A stretch of DNA of 64,000 nt from the NCBI GenBank assembly GCA_017792425.1, contig CP051233.1:2598319-2662318 (forward strand), read 5' to 3'. Both the position numbers and the translations under genes were made by a program. The notes under the pieces are model-generated. The model ran no database searches, was not told the origin of the DNA, and was given only the letters and a program-made list of their open reading frames with translations. Each line of letters opens with the position of its first letter. Position 1 is the stretch's first letter. Origin of the DNA: Thalassovita sp. (GTDB lineage: Bacteria > Pseudomonadota > Alphaproteobacteria > Rhodobacterales > Rhodobacteraceae). Below are positions 18,761-27,449 of the stretch, piece after piece.

Positions 18761-19921
18761 TCAGGCGCGCGGCATACGGCGTTCGATCAACTCGGCGAAG
18801 AAGCTGCACCCCAGCGGGATCGCCGCGTCGTTGAAATCATAGGCGGGGTGGTGGCACATCGGGGAATCCCCGTTGCCCAGAAATATATAGGCGCCGGGGC
18901 GCGCTTCCAGCATGTAGGAGAAATCCTCGGCCGGCATGATCGGCGGGGTGTTGGTTTCCACCTTGTCTGACACGGCGCGGGCGGCCTCGATAGCGTGGCT
19001 GGTTTGATCCTCGGCGTTGACGGTGGGCGGATAACCGCGGACATATTGGATATCCACCGTCGCGCCATAGGCTTCGGCAGTAAGGCTGACAACGGATTTC
19101 AACCGTTCTTCCACCAAGCTGCGCACGCCGGGTTCGAAACAGCGCACGGTGCCCCGCAGTTTTACCGTTTGCGGAATGACGTTCGCCGTATCGCTTTCGG
19201 TCAGGAAAGTCGTGACCGACAGAACCGCCTGTTTCACCGGGTCAACGTTGCGCGAGACGATGGATTGCAGCGCGATCACCACGTGGCTGGCGGCCAAGGT
19301 GGTATCCACCACCGTTTGCGGCTGTGCCGCATGTCCGCCCTTGCCGGTGACGATGATTTCAAATTCGTCAGCAGAGGCCATCAGGGGGCCGGGCCGGATC
19401 GCGAACTCACCCACGGGGATGCCGGGCATGTTGTGCAGGCCATAGACCTCTTGCACGTTCCAACGGTCCAGCGCGCCGTCCTGTACCATTTTCAGGCCGC
19501 CGCCGCCGCCTTCTTCGGCGGGCTGGAACAGCAGCACCACCGTGCCGTCAAAATTTCGGGTCTCGGCGAGGTATTTTGCCGCCCCCAGCAGCATCGCGGT
19601 GTGCCCGTCATGGCCGCAGGCGTGCATCGCACCTGGGATTTTGGACGCGTAACCCAACCCGGTGATCTCCGTCATCGGCAGCGCGTCCATATCGGCGCGC
19701 AGGCCGACCACGCGATCGGATTTCCCCGCCCGGATCACCCCGACCACGCCGGTGATGCCGATGCCCTCTACCACCTCGTCACAGCCGAATTCACGCAGCT
19801 TTCCAGCAACGATCCCGGCGGTGCGGTGCACATCGAACATGATTTCGGGATGTTCGTGAAAATCCCGGCGCCAGGCTGTGATCTGTCCGTGCATCTGGGC
19901 GAAACTGTTCTTGATCGGCAT
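18761..19921 (-). CDS. M20-family amidohydrolase (hippurate hydrolase-like), copy 1
   Basis: The 386-residue paralogue of the following gene has the same motifs: RRDFHEHPE, LRADMDALPM, MHACGHDGHT, FQPAEE and a C-terminal HHPAYDFND. It carries PAEDFSYM where the neighbour has GGEDFAFM. I start it at 19921 (MPIKNSF), which aligns with the start of its paralogue and has GAGGAA seven bases upstream; the open frame continues 33 codons further upstream without conservation. The differing sequence suggests a different acyl or amino-acid preference. The 387 bases upstream hold no gene. Confidence 0.88.
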   Translation of the reverse strand: MPIKNSFAQMHGQITAWRRDFHEHPEIMFDVHRTAGIVAGKLREFGCDEVVEGIGITGVVGVIRAGKSDRVVGLRADMDALPMTEITGLGYASKIPGAMHACGHDGHTAMLLGAAKYLAETRNFDGTVVLLFQPAEEGGGGGLKMVQDGALDRWNVQEVYGLHNMPGIPVGEFAIRPGPLMASADEFEIIVTGKGGHAAQPQTVVDTTLAASHVVIALQSIVSRNVDPVKQAVLSVTTFLTESDTANVIPQTVKLRGTVRCFEPGVRSLVEERLKSVVSLTAEAYGATVDIQYVRGYPPTVNAEDQTSHAIEAARAVSDKVETNTPPIMPAEDFSYMLEARPGAYIFLGNGDSPMCHHPAYDFNDAAIPLGCSFFAELIERRMPRA

Positions 19922-19986
19922 CGCGATTCCTCGGTTATTGTTGCGACATCGCCCGGTTTCCCGTGGCATCACCGATCTGACCCGGT

Positions 19987-20001
19987 GATTGTCCAGTTGA
20001 T
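19987..20001 (-). promoter_or_regulatory. candidate operator half of a pair (ATCAAYTGGACAAYC), minus-strand copy
   Basis: On the minus strand this reads ATCAACTGGACAATC. It matches 13 of 15 positions of the plus-strand copy at 20209-20223. It lies about 66 bases upstream of the start of the first M20 gene, a plausible repressor or activator position. The regulator is not in the window. Confidence 0.4.
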
Positions 20002-20208
20002 AAACGGACCCGGAAAACACGCAAGGTTTCCGCTAGGTCATCCTGCCAGGGCGGGTACGCACACCGACAGATCCGGGCCGCAAATCCGCCCATTCAGCCG
20101 CTCTTGGGTGAAGGTGCGTTTCCCTTGCTGGTTCTGACAACTCTGCCGGGGGGTTTCAAGCGCAATCCCCGACGCCCTACCCGGCTGGCGGATTTTGTCC
20201 TGTGTCTG

Positions 20209-20223
20209 ATCAATTGGACAACC
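20209..20223 (+). promoter_or_regulatory. candidate operator half of a pair (ATCAAYTGGACAAYC), plus-strand copy
   Basis: ATCAATTGGACAACC is the inverted partner of the site at 19987-20001, with about 207 bases between them. Inverted distal sites in a gene-free stretch suggest looping regulation or two separate promoters. A weaker relative (GGTTGGACAGTT on the minus strand) is just before the binding-protein gene near 22381-22392. Confidence 0.35.
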
Positions 20224-20308
20224 GCAGCAGTAGACATCCCGGAGAACCCCGACGGCTGGCAGGGCGGCCAGCCAGTTCCAGTGGCACATCGGCGGGAACG
20301 GCGAGCGG

Positions 20309-22129
20309 TCAGTATCCGCTGTCCGTAGTCAGAATGAAATGGCCGGGGCTGACCTCCTGGTACTGTGACGGGGCCGGATCATACCCGACCGGGTGGATCG
20401 GCGAAGGGATCGGCTTGAAGTTCAGATCGCGTTCGGATTTGCGGTCCCCCGGATCGGCGACCGGCACAGCCTTCATCAACGCCTGCGTATAGGGGTGTTG
20501 CGGGTCTTCGAACACTGCCTGCCGGGGGCCCAATTCCACGATCCGGCCCAGGTACATCACGCCAACGTCGTGGCTGACCCGCTCTACCACCGCCATGTCA
20601 TGGCTGATGAACAGGAAGGACAACCCCAGTTCGGTCTGCAATTCCATCATCAGGTTCAACACCTGCGCCTGCACCGACACGTCCAGCGCCGAAACTGCCT
20701 CGTCCGCGACGATCAGCTTGGGGTTCAGGGCCAAGGCGCGGGCAATGGCGATCCGCTGACGCTGACCACCGGACATTTCATGCGGATAGCGGCGCATGAA
20801 GCTGCGCGGCAGTTCGACCCGGTCGAACAGCATCGCAACCCGATCCATCAACGCCGATCCCTTATGCGTGCCATAGTTGCGCATGGGTTCGGCCACCTGA
20901 TCGGCCAGCTGCATCTGCGGATTCAGACTGGCGAAGGGATCCTGGAACACCATCTGCATGTCCTGCCGCGCCTTGCGCAGGTCACCCTGGTCCAGCGCCA
21001 TGATGTCCAGACCGTCCAGCATTACATGGCCCGATTGCGGCTGCACCAACCGCAGGATGGACCGCCCCGCCGTGGATTTACCACAACCGGATTCGCCCAC
21101 CAGCGACAGCGTACGCCCCTTGTTGAGCGTAAAGGACACATCCTCGACCGCGTGGACATTGGCGACGGTCTGGCGAAAGAACCCACCCTTGACCGGGAAG
21201 CGGGTGACAAGGTTCCTGACCGTCAGCAGCGGGGTATCGGTCCCCTTGATGGGCTTCAATTCGCCCTGATCCTGGCCGAACAGTTTCATCGGTTCAGGCA
21301 GCGGCTTGCCTGTCATCTCTCCCAGCTTGGGCACGGCGGCCAGAAGGGCCTTGGTGTATTCGTGCCGCGGGTTGTCGAATATCTGGGCCACCGGACCTTC
21401 TTCGACCTTGTTACCGCGGAACATCACAACGACGCGGTCCGCCATTTGCGCCACCACGGCCATGTCGTGGGTGATGAACATCACCGCCGTGCCAGTTTCC
21501 CGTTTTAGCCGGTTCATCAACGCCAGGATTTCCGCCTGAATGGTCACATCCAGCGCGGTGGTAGGTTCGTCCGCAATCAGCAGGCGTGGTTCGCAGGCCA
21601 GCGCCATCGCGATCACCACGCGCTGCCGCATCCCGCCGGACAACTCGTGCGGGTACTGCTTCAGCCGCTGTTCGGGTTCCGGGATGCGCACTTGGCGCAA
21701 CAGATCCAGCGCGCGCGCCTCAGCCTTGGCCTTGCTCAGCCCCTTGTGCAGGCGCAGACCCTCGGTCAGCTGGCGTCCCACCGTGAACACCGGGTTCAGC
21801 GCGGTCATCGGTTCCTGGAAAATCATGCCGATTTCATTGCCGCGAATGGTGCGCATCAGCGATTGGTCGGCCTTTGACAGATCCAGTTCCTTGCCATCCT
21901 TGCGGTCAAAGATCAGCCGCCCGCCTGTGATTTGCCCCCCGCCGAATTCAACCAGCCGCATCAGCGACAGGCTGGACACCGACTTGCCCGAACCGGATTC
22001 ACCCACGATACAGACAGTTTCGCCGGGATTGACGGTGAACGAGACATCCTCGACCCCGACGACGGGGCCGTCCTTTGTCTGGAATTCGACGCGAAGGTTT
22101 TCGATGGATGCGATCGGCTGGTCCAGCAT
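20309..22129 (-). CDS. fused double ATP-binding protein of a dipeptide/oligopeptide ABC transporter
   Basis: The 606-residue protein joins two complete ABC ATPase domains, as in GsiA/DppDF-type fusions, and powers the permeases encoded divergently. Domain 1 has Walker A GESGSGKS (residues 43-50), LSGGMRQRV and Walker B IADEPTTALD. Domain 2 has GESGCGKST near residue 344, MSGGQRQRI and VADEAVSALD; alanine replaces the usual proline after DE. The C-terminal part after each Walker B has the oligopeptide-transporter extension (DNPRHEYTKAL, EDPQHPYTQAL). I start at the ATG at 22129 with AGGAAA upstream, because the longer open frame before it is not protein-like. The 274 bases to the binding-protein gene form a divergent promoter region. 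Confidence 0.92.
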   Translation of the reverse strand: MLDQPIASIENLRVEFQTKDGPVVGVEDVSFTVNPGETVCIVGESGSGKSVSSLSLMRLVEFGGGQITGGRLIFDRKDGKELDLSKADQSLMRTIRGNEIGMIFQEPMTALNPVFTVGRQLTEGLRLHKGLSKAKAEARALDLLRQVRIPEPEQRLKQYPHELSGGMRQRVVIAMALACEPRLLIADEPTTALDVTIQAEILALMNRLKRETGTAVMFITHDMAVVAQMADRVVVMFRGNKVEEGPVAQIFDNPRHEYTKALLAAVPKLGEMTGKPLPEPMKLFGQDQGELKPIKGTDTPLLTVRNLVTRFPVKGGFFRQTVANVHAVEDVSFTLNKGRTLSLVGESGCGKSTAGRSILRLVQPQSGHVMLDGLDIMALDQGDLRKARQDMQMVFQDPFASLNPQMQLADQVAEPMRNYGTHKGSALMDRVAMLFDRVELPRSFMRRYPHEMSGGQRQRIAIARALALNPKLIVADEAVSALDVSVQAQVLNLMMELQTELGLSFLFISHDMAVVERVSHDVGVMYLGRIVELGPRQAVFEDPQHPYTQALMKAVPVADPGDRKSERDLNFKPIPSPIHPVGYDPAPSQYQEVSPGHFILTTDSGY

Positions 22130-22403
22130 CACGGTTTTCCTGTCCGGGGCAATCAGGTGCAGACGGTACAGACAGGCGGACGCCGCTGTCAAACCGGTAG
22201 CAGCCTGCCGCAGGGACAACTTGCGAGCCGCTTGCTTTTTTTGACCAGATGGTTTGGGATCACGCCAGCCATTGTAACACATGGTAGAAATATCCGTGGT
22301 GGCGGAAGGGTATATTGGTGCAAGTTTGCCATAGTCCGTGGAAAGAATCACACATGACGCCACCGCGGAAATAGAGACAGAACTGTCCAACCAGGAGGAA
22401 TCT

Positions 22404-24104
22404 ATGAAACTCAAAGCCCTGATGTCAGGCGCCGTAGCGATGGCCGCACTCGCCCCCGCCGCATTTGCAGAGCGCGGCACAGACGGCCATGTCAACATCA
22501 TCTACTGGCAGGCCCCTTCGATCCTGAACCCCTATCTGTCCAGCGGCACCAAGGATCTGGAATCGTCGTCGCTGGTTATTGAACCGCTGGGCCGCTATGA
22601 CCAGAACGGCGCGCTGGTGCCTTATCTGGCCGAAGCGATCCCCACCGTCGAAAACGGCGGCGTCACAAGCGACCTGGCCTCGATCACGTGGAAGCTGAAA
22701 CCCGGCTTGAAATGGTCTGATGGGTCGCCCGTGACCTCTGCCGACGTGAAATTCACCGCCGAATACTGCATGCACCCCGAAGGCGGCTGCGCGCAACTGG
22801 CCAAGTTCCAGGGCGTCAGCAGCGTTGACGCGGTCGATGATCTGACGGTCAAGGTCACCTTCTCGGAACCCAAGCCGAACCCCTATGGCCCGTTCATGGG
22901 GGCGCAATCCCCGATCCTGCAAAAGGCGCAGTTTGAAAACTGCCTGGGTGCAAAAGCCCCGGAATGTACTGACGCCAACTTTGGCCCGATCGGCACCGGC
23001 CCCTTCGTCGTGACCGAGTTCAAGCCGAACGACGTGATTTCCATGAAGGCCAACGACAACTACCGCGATCCGGCGAAACCTGCCTTCGCGACCCTGACCT
23101 TCAAGGGCGGTGGCGATGCAACCGCAGCGGGCCGCGCCGTCCTGGAAACCGGCGAATTCGACTATGCGTGGAATCTGCAACTGGCGCCTGACGTTCTGGC
23201 CAACATGGCCAAGGGTGGCAAGGGCAAGCCGATCGCGGCATTCGGTTCGCTGGTGGAACGGATCGAGATGAACATGACCGATCCTTCGCCCAACCTGCCC
23301 GAGGGTGAGCGGTCTACCGCCAAGCACCCGCACCCGATCCTGTCCGATGTCCGCGTCCGCAAGGCGCTGTCAATGGCCATCGACCGCAACCTGCTGGTGG
23401 AAATCGGCTATGGTCAGGCCGGTCGCCCGACCTGTAACCTGGTGCCCGCTCCGGCAGCCTATGCCTCGGACAACACCGACTGCCTGACGCAGGACATCGA
23501 AGGCGCCAAAGCCCTGCTGGAAGAAGCAGGATGGAAAGTCGGCGCAGGTGGCGTACGCGAAAAGGACGGCATGAAGCTTAGCCTGCTGTACCAGACCTCG
23601 ACCAACGCGGTGCGCCAGGACTTCCAGGCGCTGATCAAGCAGTGGTGGAGCGAGATCGGAGTTGAAACGGAACTGCGCAACATCTCGGCCAGCGTGTTCT
23701 TCGGTGGCGATCCGGGGTCGCCCGACACGTTCCAGAAGTTCTATGCCGACGTGGAAATGTACGCCAACAACTTTGACGGGACCGACCCGGAATCCTACCT
23801 GGCGCAACACACCTGCGAAAAGGCGCCCAAACCCGAAGCCCAATGGCAGGGTGAGAACGTCAACCGCTTCTGTGATCCGGCCTATGACGAACTGGTGGCC
23901 GAACTGGGCCGCACCGGCGAACTGTCCAAACGCGGCGAAATCGCCAAGAAGCTGAACGATATGCTGACCAAGGACAGCTATGTCGTGGTGCCGCTGGTGG
24001 ACCGTGGCCGCGTGTCCGCGCATTCCAATTCGCTGGGTGGCGTGATCCTGAACACTTGGGATTCGGAACTGTGGAACGCCGCCGACTGGCATCGGGTAAA
24101 GTAA
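22404..24104 (+). CDS. peptide ABC transporter substrate-binding protein (SBP family 5)
   Basis: This 566-residue periplasmic binding protein delivers peptides or related solutes to the permeases encoded after it. It opens with a Sec signal peptide (MKLKALMSGAVAMAALAPAAFA, cleavage before ERGTDG). The mature part has family-5 features: LVIEPLGRYDQNG, LKPGLKWSDGSPVTSADVKF and, later, LSDVRVRKALSMAIDR. AGGAGG at 22393-22398 sets the start at 22404. A perfect GC hairpin after the stop separates it from the permeases. The nearby M20 amidohydrolases point to acylated amino acids or peptides, but the ligand is inferred. Confidence 0.93.
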   Translation: MKLKALMSGAVAMAALAPAAFAERGTDGHVNIIYWQAPSILNPYLSSGTKDLESSSLVIEPLGRYDQNGALVPYLAEAIPTVENGGVTSDLASITWKLKPGLKWSDGSPVTSADVKFTAEYCMHPEGGCAQLAKFQGVSSVDAVDDLTVKVTFSEPKPNPYGPFMGAQSPILQKAQFENCLGAKAPECTDANFGPIGTGPFVVTEFKPNDVISMKANDNYRDPAKPAFATLTFKGGGDATAAGRAVLETGEFDYAWNLQLAPDVLANMAKGGKGKPIAAFGSLVERIEMNMTDPSPNLPEGERSTAKHPHPILSDVRVRKALSMAIDRNLLVEIGYGQAGRPTCNLVPAPAAYASDNTDCLTQDIEGAKALLEEAGWKVGAGGVREKDGMKLSLLYQTSTNAVRQDFQALIKQWWSEIGVETELRNISASVFFGGDPGSPDTFQKFYADVEMYANNFDGTDPESYLAQHTCEKAPKPEAQWQGENVNRFCDPAYDELVAELGRTGELSKRGEIAKKLNDMLTKDSYVVVPLVDRGRVSAHSNSLGGVILNTWDSELWNAADWHRVK

Positions 24105-24118
24105 TCCGCTAAGGGATT

Positions 24119-24150
24119 GGCCCCGGCCCACGCTGGCCGGGGCCATTCTT
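24119..24150 (+). terminator. intra-operon hairpin after the binding-protein gene
   Basis: GGCCCCGGCC (24119-24128) and GGCCGGGGCC (24135-24144) form a perfect 10-base-pair stem with a 6-base loop, followed by ATTCTTGTTT. Its place between a binding-protein gene and permease genes is typical of a partial terminator or 3'-end stabiliser that raises binding protein over permease. The poor T-run suggests incomplete termination. Confidence 0.7.
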
Positions 24151-24208
24151 GTTTCCGGGCGTCCGTATCCGCGCCCGCCCCACTAAGAAAAGCCGCAAAG
24201 GCACTAAT

Positions 24209-25216
24209 ATGCTGACATTTACGATACGCCGTCTGGTCCTGGCCGTCCCGACGCTGTTGTTTATCAGTCTCGTGATTTTTCTGTTGCTGGAACTGGCCCC
24301 GGGCGATCCGATGGCGCAGGTTCCGCTGACTGTCCCCCCCGAAGTCAAGGAACGCATGCGTGAGGCACTGGGCCTGGGCGAGCCCGTCCACATCCGCTTT
24401 GTCAAATGGCTTGTGCAGTTCTTCTGGATTGAACCGCAGGTGCTGATCGACAACCTGTTCGGCACATCTCTGGCCGAGGGCCAGTTGCGCGTACTGTCCT
24501 GGCAGACCCGCAGCCCGGTGATGGACATCGTCGTGCAACGCCTGCCGCAGACCCTGTGGGTGGTGGGCATGTCCTATATCGTCGGCGTGCTGATCGCCTT
24601 GCCGATCGGGATCTACTCGGCCTACCGCCAGTATTCGGTGTTTGACCAGGTCGGTACGTTCATCTCGATGATCGGATTTTCCGTGCCCACGTTCTTTACA
24701 GGCGTGCTGCTGATCGTGATCTTCTCGGTCAACCTGGGCTGGTTCCCGTCGATTTACGACACCACGCACAAGGTGACCAACTGGGACAGTTTCGTTTTCC
24801 AGCTGCGCCAGATGGCGATGCCGGTTTTCGTGCTGGCGCTGTACAATGCCGCGCAGATCAGCCGGTTCATGCGGGCGTCCATGCTGGACAACCTGAACCA
24901 GGATTACGTCCGCACCGCCCGCGCCAAGGGGCTGGGCGAACGCGTCGTGGTGCTGGTTCATGTGCTGCGTAATTCCATGATCCCGGTCGTGACTGTAATC
25001 GCGCTTGGCGTGCCGCAGGTATTCGGCGGCGCCATCATCACCGAACAGGTGTTCAAGGTGAACGGTCTGGGCCAGCTTTTGATCGGCGCGATCGAGGCTA
25101 ACGACCTGCCAATGGTGCAGACGCTGACCTTTATCTTTGCGCTGTTGATCGTGGTGTTCAACCTGATCGCCGACGTGCTGTACGGCATTCTGGACCCGAG
25201 GATTCGATATGACTGA
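24209..25216 (+). CDS. peptide ABC transporter permease 1 (DppB-like)
   Basis: The 335-residue inner-membrane permease starts MLTFTIRRLVLAVPTLLFISLV, the usual N-terminal membrane segment of DppB-type proteins, followed by ELAPGDPM. Further hydrophobic segments and the EAA loop (DYVRTARAKGLGE), which contacts the ATPase, are visible. The start at 24209 follows AAAGG; an in-frame extension upstream overlaps the intergenic hairpin region and is rejected. The 3' end overlaps the second permease by 8 bases. Confidence 0.93.
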   Translation: MLTFTIRRLVLAVPTLLFISLVIFLLLELAPGDPMAQVPLTVPPEVKERMREALGLGEPVHIRFVKWLVQFFWIEPQVLIDNLFGTSLAEGQLRVLSWQTRSPVMDIVVQRLPQTLWVVGMSYIVGVLIALPIGIYSAYRQYSVFDQVGTFISMIGFSVPTFFTGVLLIVIFSVNLGWFPSIYDTTHKVTNWDSFVFQLRQMAMPVFVLALYNAAQISRFMRASMLDNLNQDYVRTARAKGLGERVVVLVHVLRNSMIPVVTVIALGVPQVFGGAIITEQVFKVNGLGQLLIGAIEANDLPMVQTLTFIFALLIVVFNLIADVLYGILDPRIRYD

Positions 25217-26171
25217 GCCTGTTCAGAAAACCATTCCCGGATCGGGCGGGGCCACACCGGCGGGCGCGTTGACCGACCCGGTCCTGACAGCGCCGCCTCG
25301 CAGCCAATGGCGCGACGTTTGGGACCAGTTCAAGCACCACAAGGGCGCGATGCTGGGCGGGATCGTTTTCCTGCTGATCGTGCTGGCGGTCTTTCTGGGC
25401 CCGCTGTTCTGGCCCTATGACGCGACCTATATCGACATCCGCGCCCGTAATCAGGGGCCGTCCTTTGCACACCCGCTGGGCACGGACCAGTTGGGCCGCG
25501 ACACGCTGGCACGGATGATGGCAGGGGGGCAGACCTCTGTTTCAGTGGGGATCACCGCAATGCTGCTGGCTCTGTTTCTGGGCAGCCTCGTTGGCGTTCT
25601 GGCCGGATTTTTCCGGCGACTGGACGGACTGCTGATGCGAATGACGGACCTGTTCCTGGCCCTTCCCCTGCTGCCCTTGCTGCTGGTGATGGTGCTGCTG
25701 TTCCGCGACCCGCTGAACGCCGCCTTCGGGCCGGAAACCGGGATTTTCATCCTGATCGTGGTCGCCATCGGCGTCACCAGCTGGATGCCAACCGCGCGGA
25801 TCGTGCGCGGTGACGTGCTGGCACTGAAGGAGCGAGAGTTCGTCCTGGCAGCCCGGTCCATCGGCACCACCAACACCCGGATGATCCTGCGCCACATCCT
25901 GCCCAACGTGCTGTCGCCAATCATGGTGTCCGCCACGCTGGGGATCGCCAATGCGATCATCACGGAATCCGCGCTGTCCTTTCTTGGCCTGGGGTTTCCA
26001 CCGGACTTCCCGACATGGGGGCGGCTGCTGTTCGACGCGACTGATTACCTGCAACAGTACCCCGAACGGGTGTTCTGGCCGGGCCTTGCGATTTCGCTGA
26101 CGGTGCTGGGCGTCAACTACTTGGGTGATGGCCTGCGCGACGCGCTGGACCCGCGCATACGCGGCCGCTGA
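25209..26171 (+). CDS. peptide ABC transporter permease 2 (DppC-like)
   Basis: This 320-residue permease has the DppC-type N-terminal extension, a first membrane segment (AMLGGIVFLLIVLAVFLG) after residue 45, and the periplasmic signature FAHPLGTDQLGRD. The EAA loop EREFVLAARSIGT couples to the ATPase. It ends DALDPRIRGR as usual for the family. It overlaps permease 1 by 8 bases and is followed by an intrinsic terminator at 26201-26230. Confidence 0.93.
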   Translation: MTEPVQKTIPGSGGATPAGALTDPVLTAPPRSQWRDVWDQFKHHKGAMLGGIVFLLIVLAVFLGPLFWPYDATYIDIRARNQGPSFAHPLGTDQLGRDTLARMMAGGQTSVSVGITAMLLALFLGSLVGVLAGFFRRLDGLLMRMTDLFLALPLLPLLLVMVLLFRDPLNAAFGPETGIFILIVVAIGVTSWMPTARIVRGDVLALKEREFVLAARSIGTTNTRMILRHILPNVLSPIMVSATLGIANAIITESALSFLGLGFPPDFPTWGRLLFDATDYLQQYPERVFWPGLAISLTVLGVNYLGDGLRDALDPRIRGR

Positions 26172-26200
26172 AGCCACAGCCGAAATAAGGACCAAACAAC

Positions 26201-26230
26201 GGCCCGCCGCGTCCTTGGCGGGCTGTTTTC
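26201..26230 (+). terminator. intrinsic terminator of the peptide-transport operon
   Basis: GCCCGCC (26202-26208) pairs with GGCGGGC (26217-26223) around an 8-base loop, followed by TGTTTTC. It lies 30 bases after the permease 2 stop and before the YeeE-type gene. Confidence 0.75.
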
Positions 26231-26387
26231 ATGTCATTCCATTCGCATATGTAGATTCGTTTCGAAAATCCGGCAGAATTAGGAAATCGTCCCGCTCCCG
26301 CAACACTGAAAGACCATTTACGCACTTGATAATGGGTACGAGCTTTGGCATTTGGGAAAAAATTCTACTTCACGCGGGAAAAGCACC

Positions 26388-27449
26388 ATGTTTGAAACCT
26401 TCGGCTTTGAAGAGTTGACCGCCCCCCAGGCCGTCGTTTATTTCGCCGTTCTGGTCGGTCTGGGTTTCGGTGCCTTGGCACAGATCACCCGATTCTGCTT
26501 TCGTCGCGCCATCGTGGGCGAGGACCGTAGACAAGCCGCTGGTGTCTGGTTGGCCGCCCTCGCCGTTGCGGTTCTGGGCACACAGGCAGCGGTCGCATAT
26601 GGCCTGATCTCGTTCGTGGATCACCGCTTCATGGCTGGCGATGTTCCTGTACTGGCGATCATAACCGGGGGTCTTTTGTTCGGCATCGGCATGGTTCTGA
26701 CCCGCGGCTGCGTTTCGCGTCTTACGGTATTGACCGGGTCGGGCAACCTGCGCGCAGCACTGGTGTTGGTGGTATTCGCCATCGTCGCCCATGCCACGCT
26801 GAAAGGCGTCCTGGCCCCCATCCGCACCACGCTGGGCAGCTTCACCCTTTCGCTGGACAGCGCCGCCCTGCCGGGGAACCCGCTGGTCTGGGCCGTGTTA
26901 ATCGCTTTGGTCGCCCTGACGGTGGCCGTGCGTTCCGGCAATCGGACTGGTGCGCTTCTGGGTGGCGCGCTGATCGGGGCACTGGTGCCGCTGGGTTGGA
27001 TTGGCACCGGTTTCATCCTGCTTGACGATTTCGACCCGGTCGCGCTGGAAAGCCTCAGCTTCACGTCGCCCGCCGCAGACGCGCTGTTCTGGACCATCGC
27101 CAGCACCTCTATCCCGGCGAATTTCGGCGTGGGCCTGCTAGGGGGTGTTCTGGCGGGGGCCTTGGTGGCGGCGCTGGTCCGCGGCCAGTTTGCATGGCAG
27201 AGTTTTGATAACGCCCGCCAGACGGGACGCTATCTGTCCGGTGCGGCCCTGATGGGGGTGGGTGGCGTGCTGGCCGGAGGCTGCACCGTTGGTGCGGGCC
27301 TGTCGGGTATCCCGACCCTTTCCGTCGCCGCGATCCTTGCCATTGCCAGCATCGGATCGGGTGGTTGGTTGGCGGGCCGGGTGCTTAGTGCATCTTCCGC
27401 TGGATCCGCCGCAGCACCCACCACACAACCGCTACAACCGGCAGAGTAA
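26388..27449 (+). CDS. YeeE/YedE-family (TsuA-like) sulfur-compound transporter
   Basis: The 353-residue membrane protein is almost entirely hydrophobic helices. It carries the three hallmark cysteine motifs: RFCFRRAI (Cys37), TRGCVSRL (Cys108) and GGCTVGAGLSG (Cys299). In the thiosulfate importer TsuA/YeeE such conserved cysteines line the substrate path. It probably moves thiosulfate or another small sulfur compound inward. The start at 26388 gives the family N-terminus (MFETFGFEE). The last 65 bases overlap the DUF3422 gene on the other strand; the overlapping tail (SSAGSAAAPTTQPLQPAE) is low-complexity. Confidence 0.85.
   Translation: MFETFGFEELTAPQAVVYFAVLVGLGFGALAQITRFCFRRAIVGEDRRQAAGVWLAALAVAVLGTQAAVAYGLISFVDHRFMAGDVPVLAIITGGLLFGIGMVLTRGCVSRLTVLTGSGNLRAALVLVVFAIVAHATLKGVLAPIRTTLGSFTLSLDSAALPGNPLVWAVLIALVALTVAVRSGNRTGALLGGALIGALVPLGWIGTGFILLDDFDPVALESLSFTSPAADALFWTIASTSIPANFGVGLLGGVLAGALVAALVRGQFAWQSFDNARQTGRYLSGAALMGVGGVLAGGCTVGAGLSGIPTLSVAAILAIASIGSGGWLAGRVLSASSAGSAAAPTTQPLQPAE

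Larger units (their letters stand above)
19922..20308. other. 387-base gene-free stretch between ATPase and amidohydrolase genes
   Basis: No credible gene lies here; one short minus-strand frame (20038-20289) has no start signal and composition unlike a protein. The stretch contains two inverted copies of a 15-base motif (19987-20001 and 20209-20223). It probably holds the promoter and operators of the M20 pair, which would then be transcribed separately from the ATPase gene. I see no clear terminator for the ATPase gene. Confidence 0.6.

Noticed and set aside
20038..20289. Possible 83-residue minus-strand gene
   Set aside because: No ribosome-binding site, unusual cysteine-rich start, no recognisable domain, and it spans the inverted operator-like sites.
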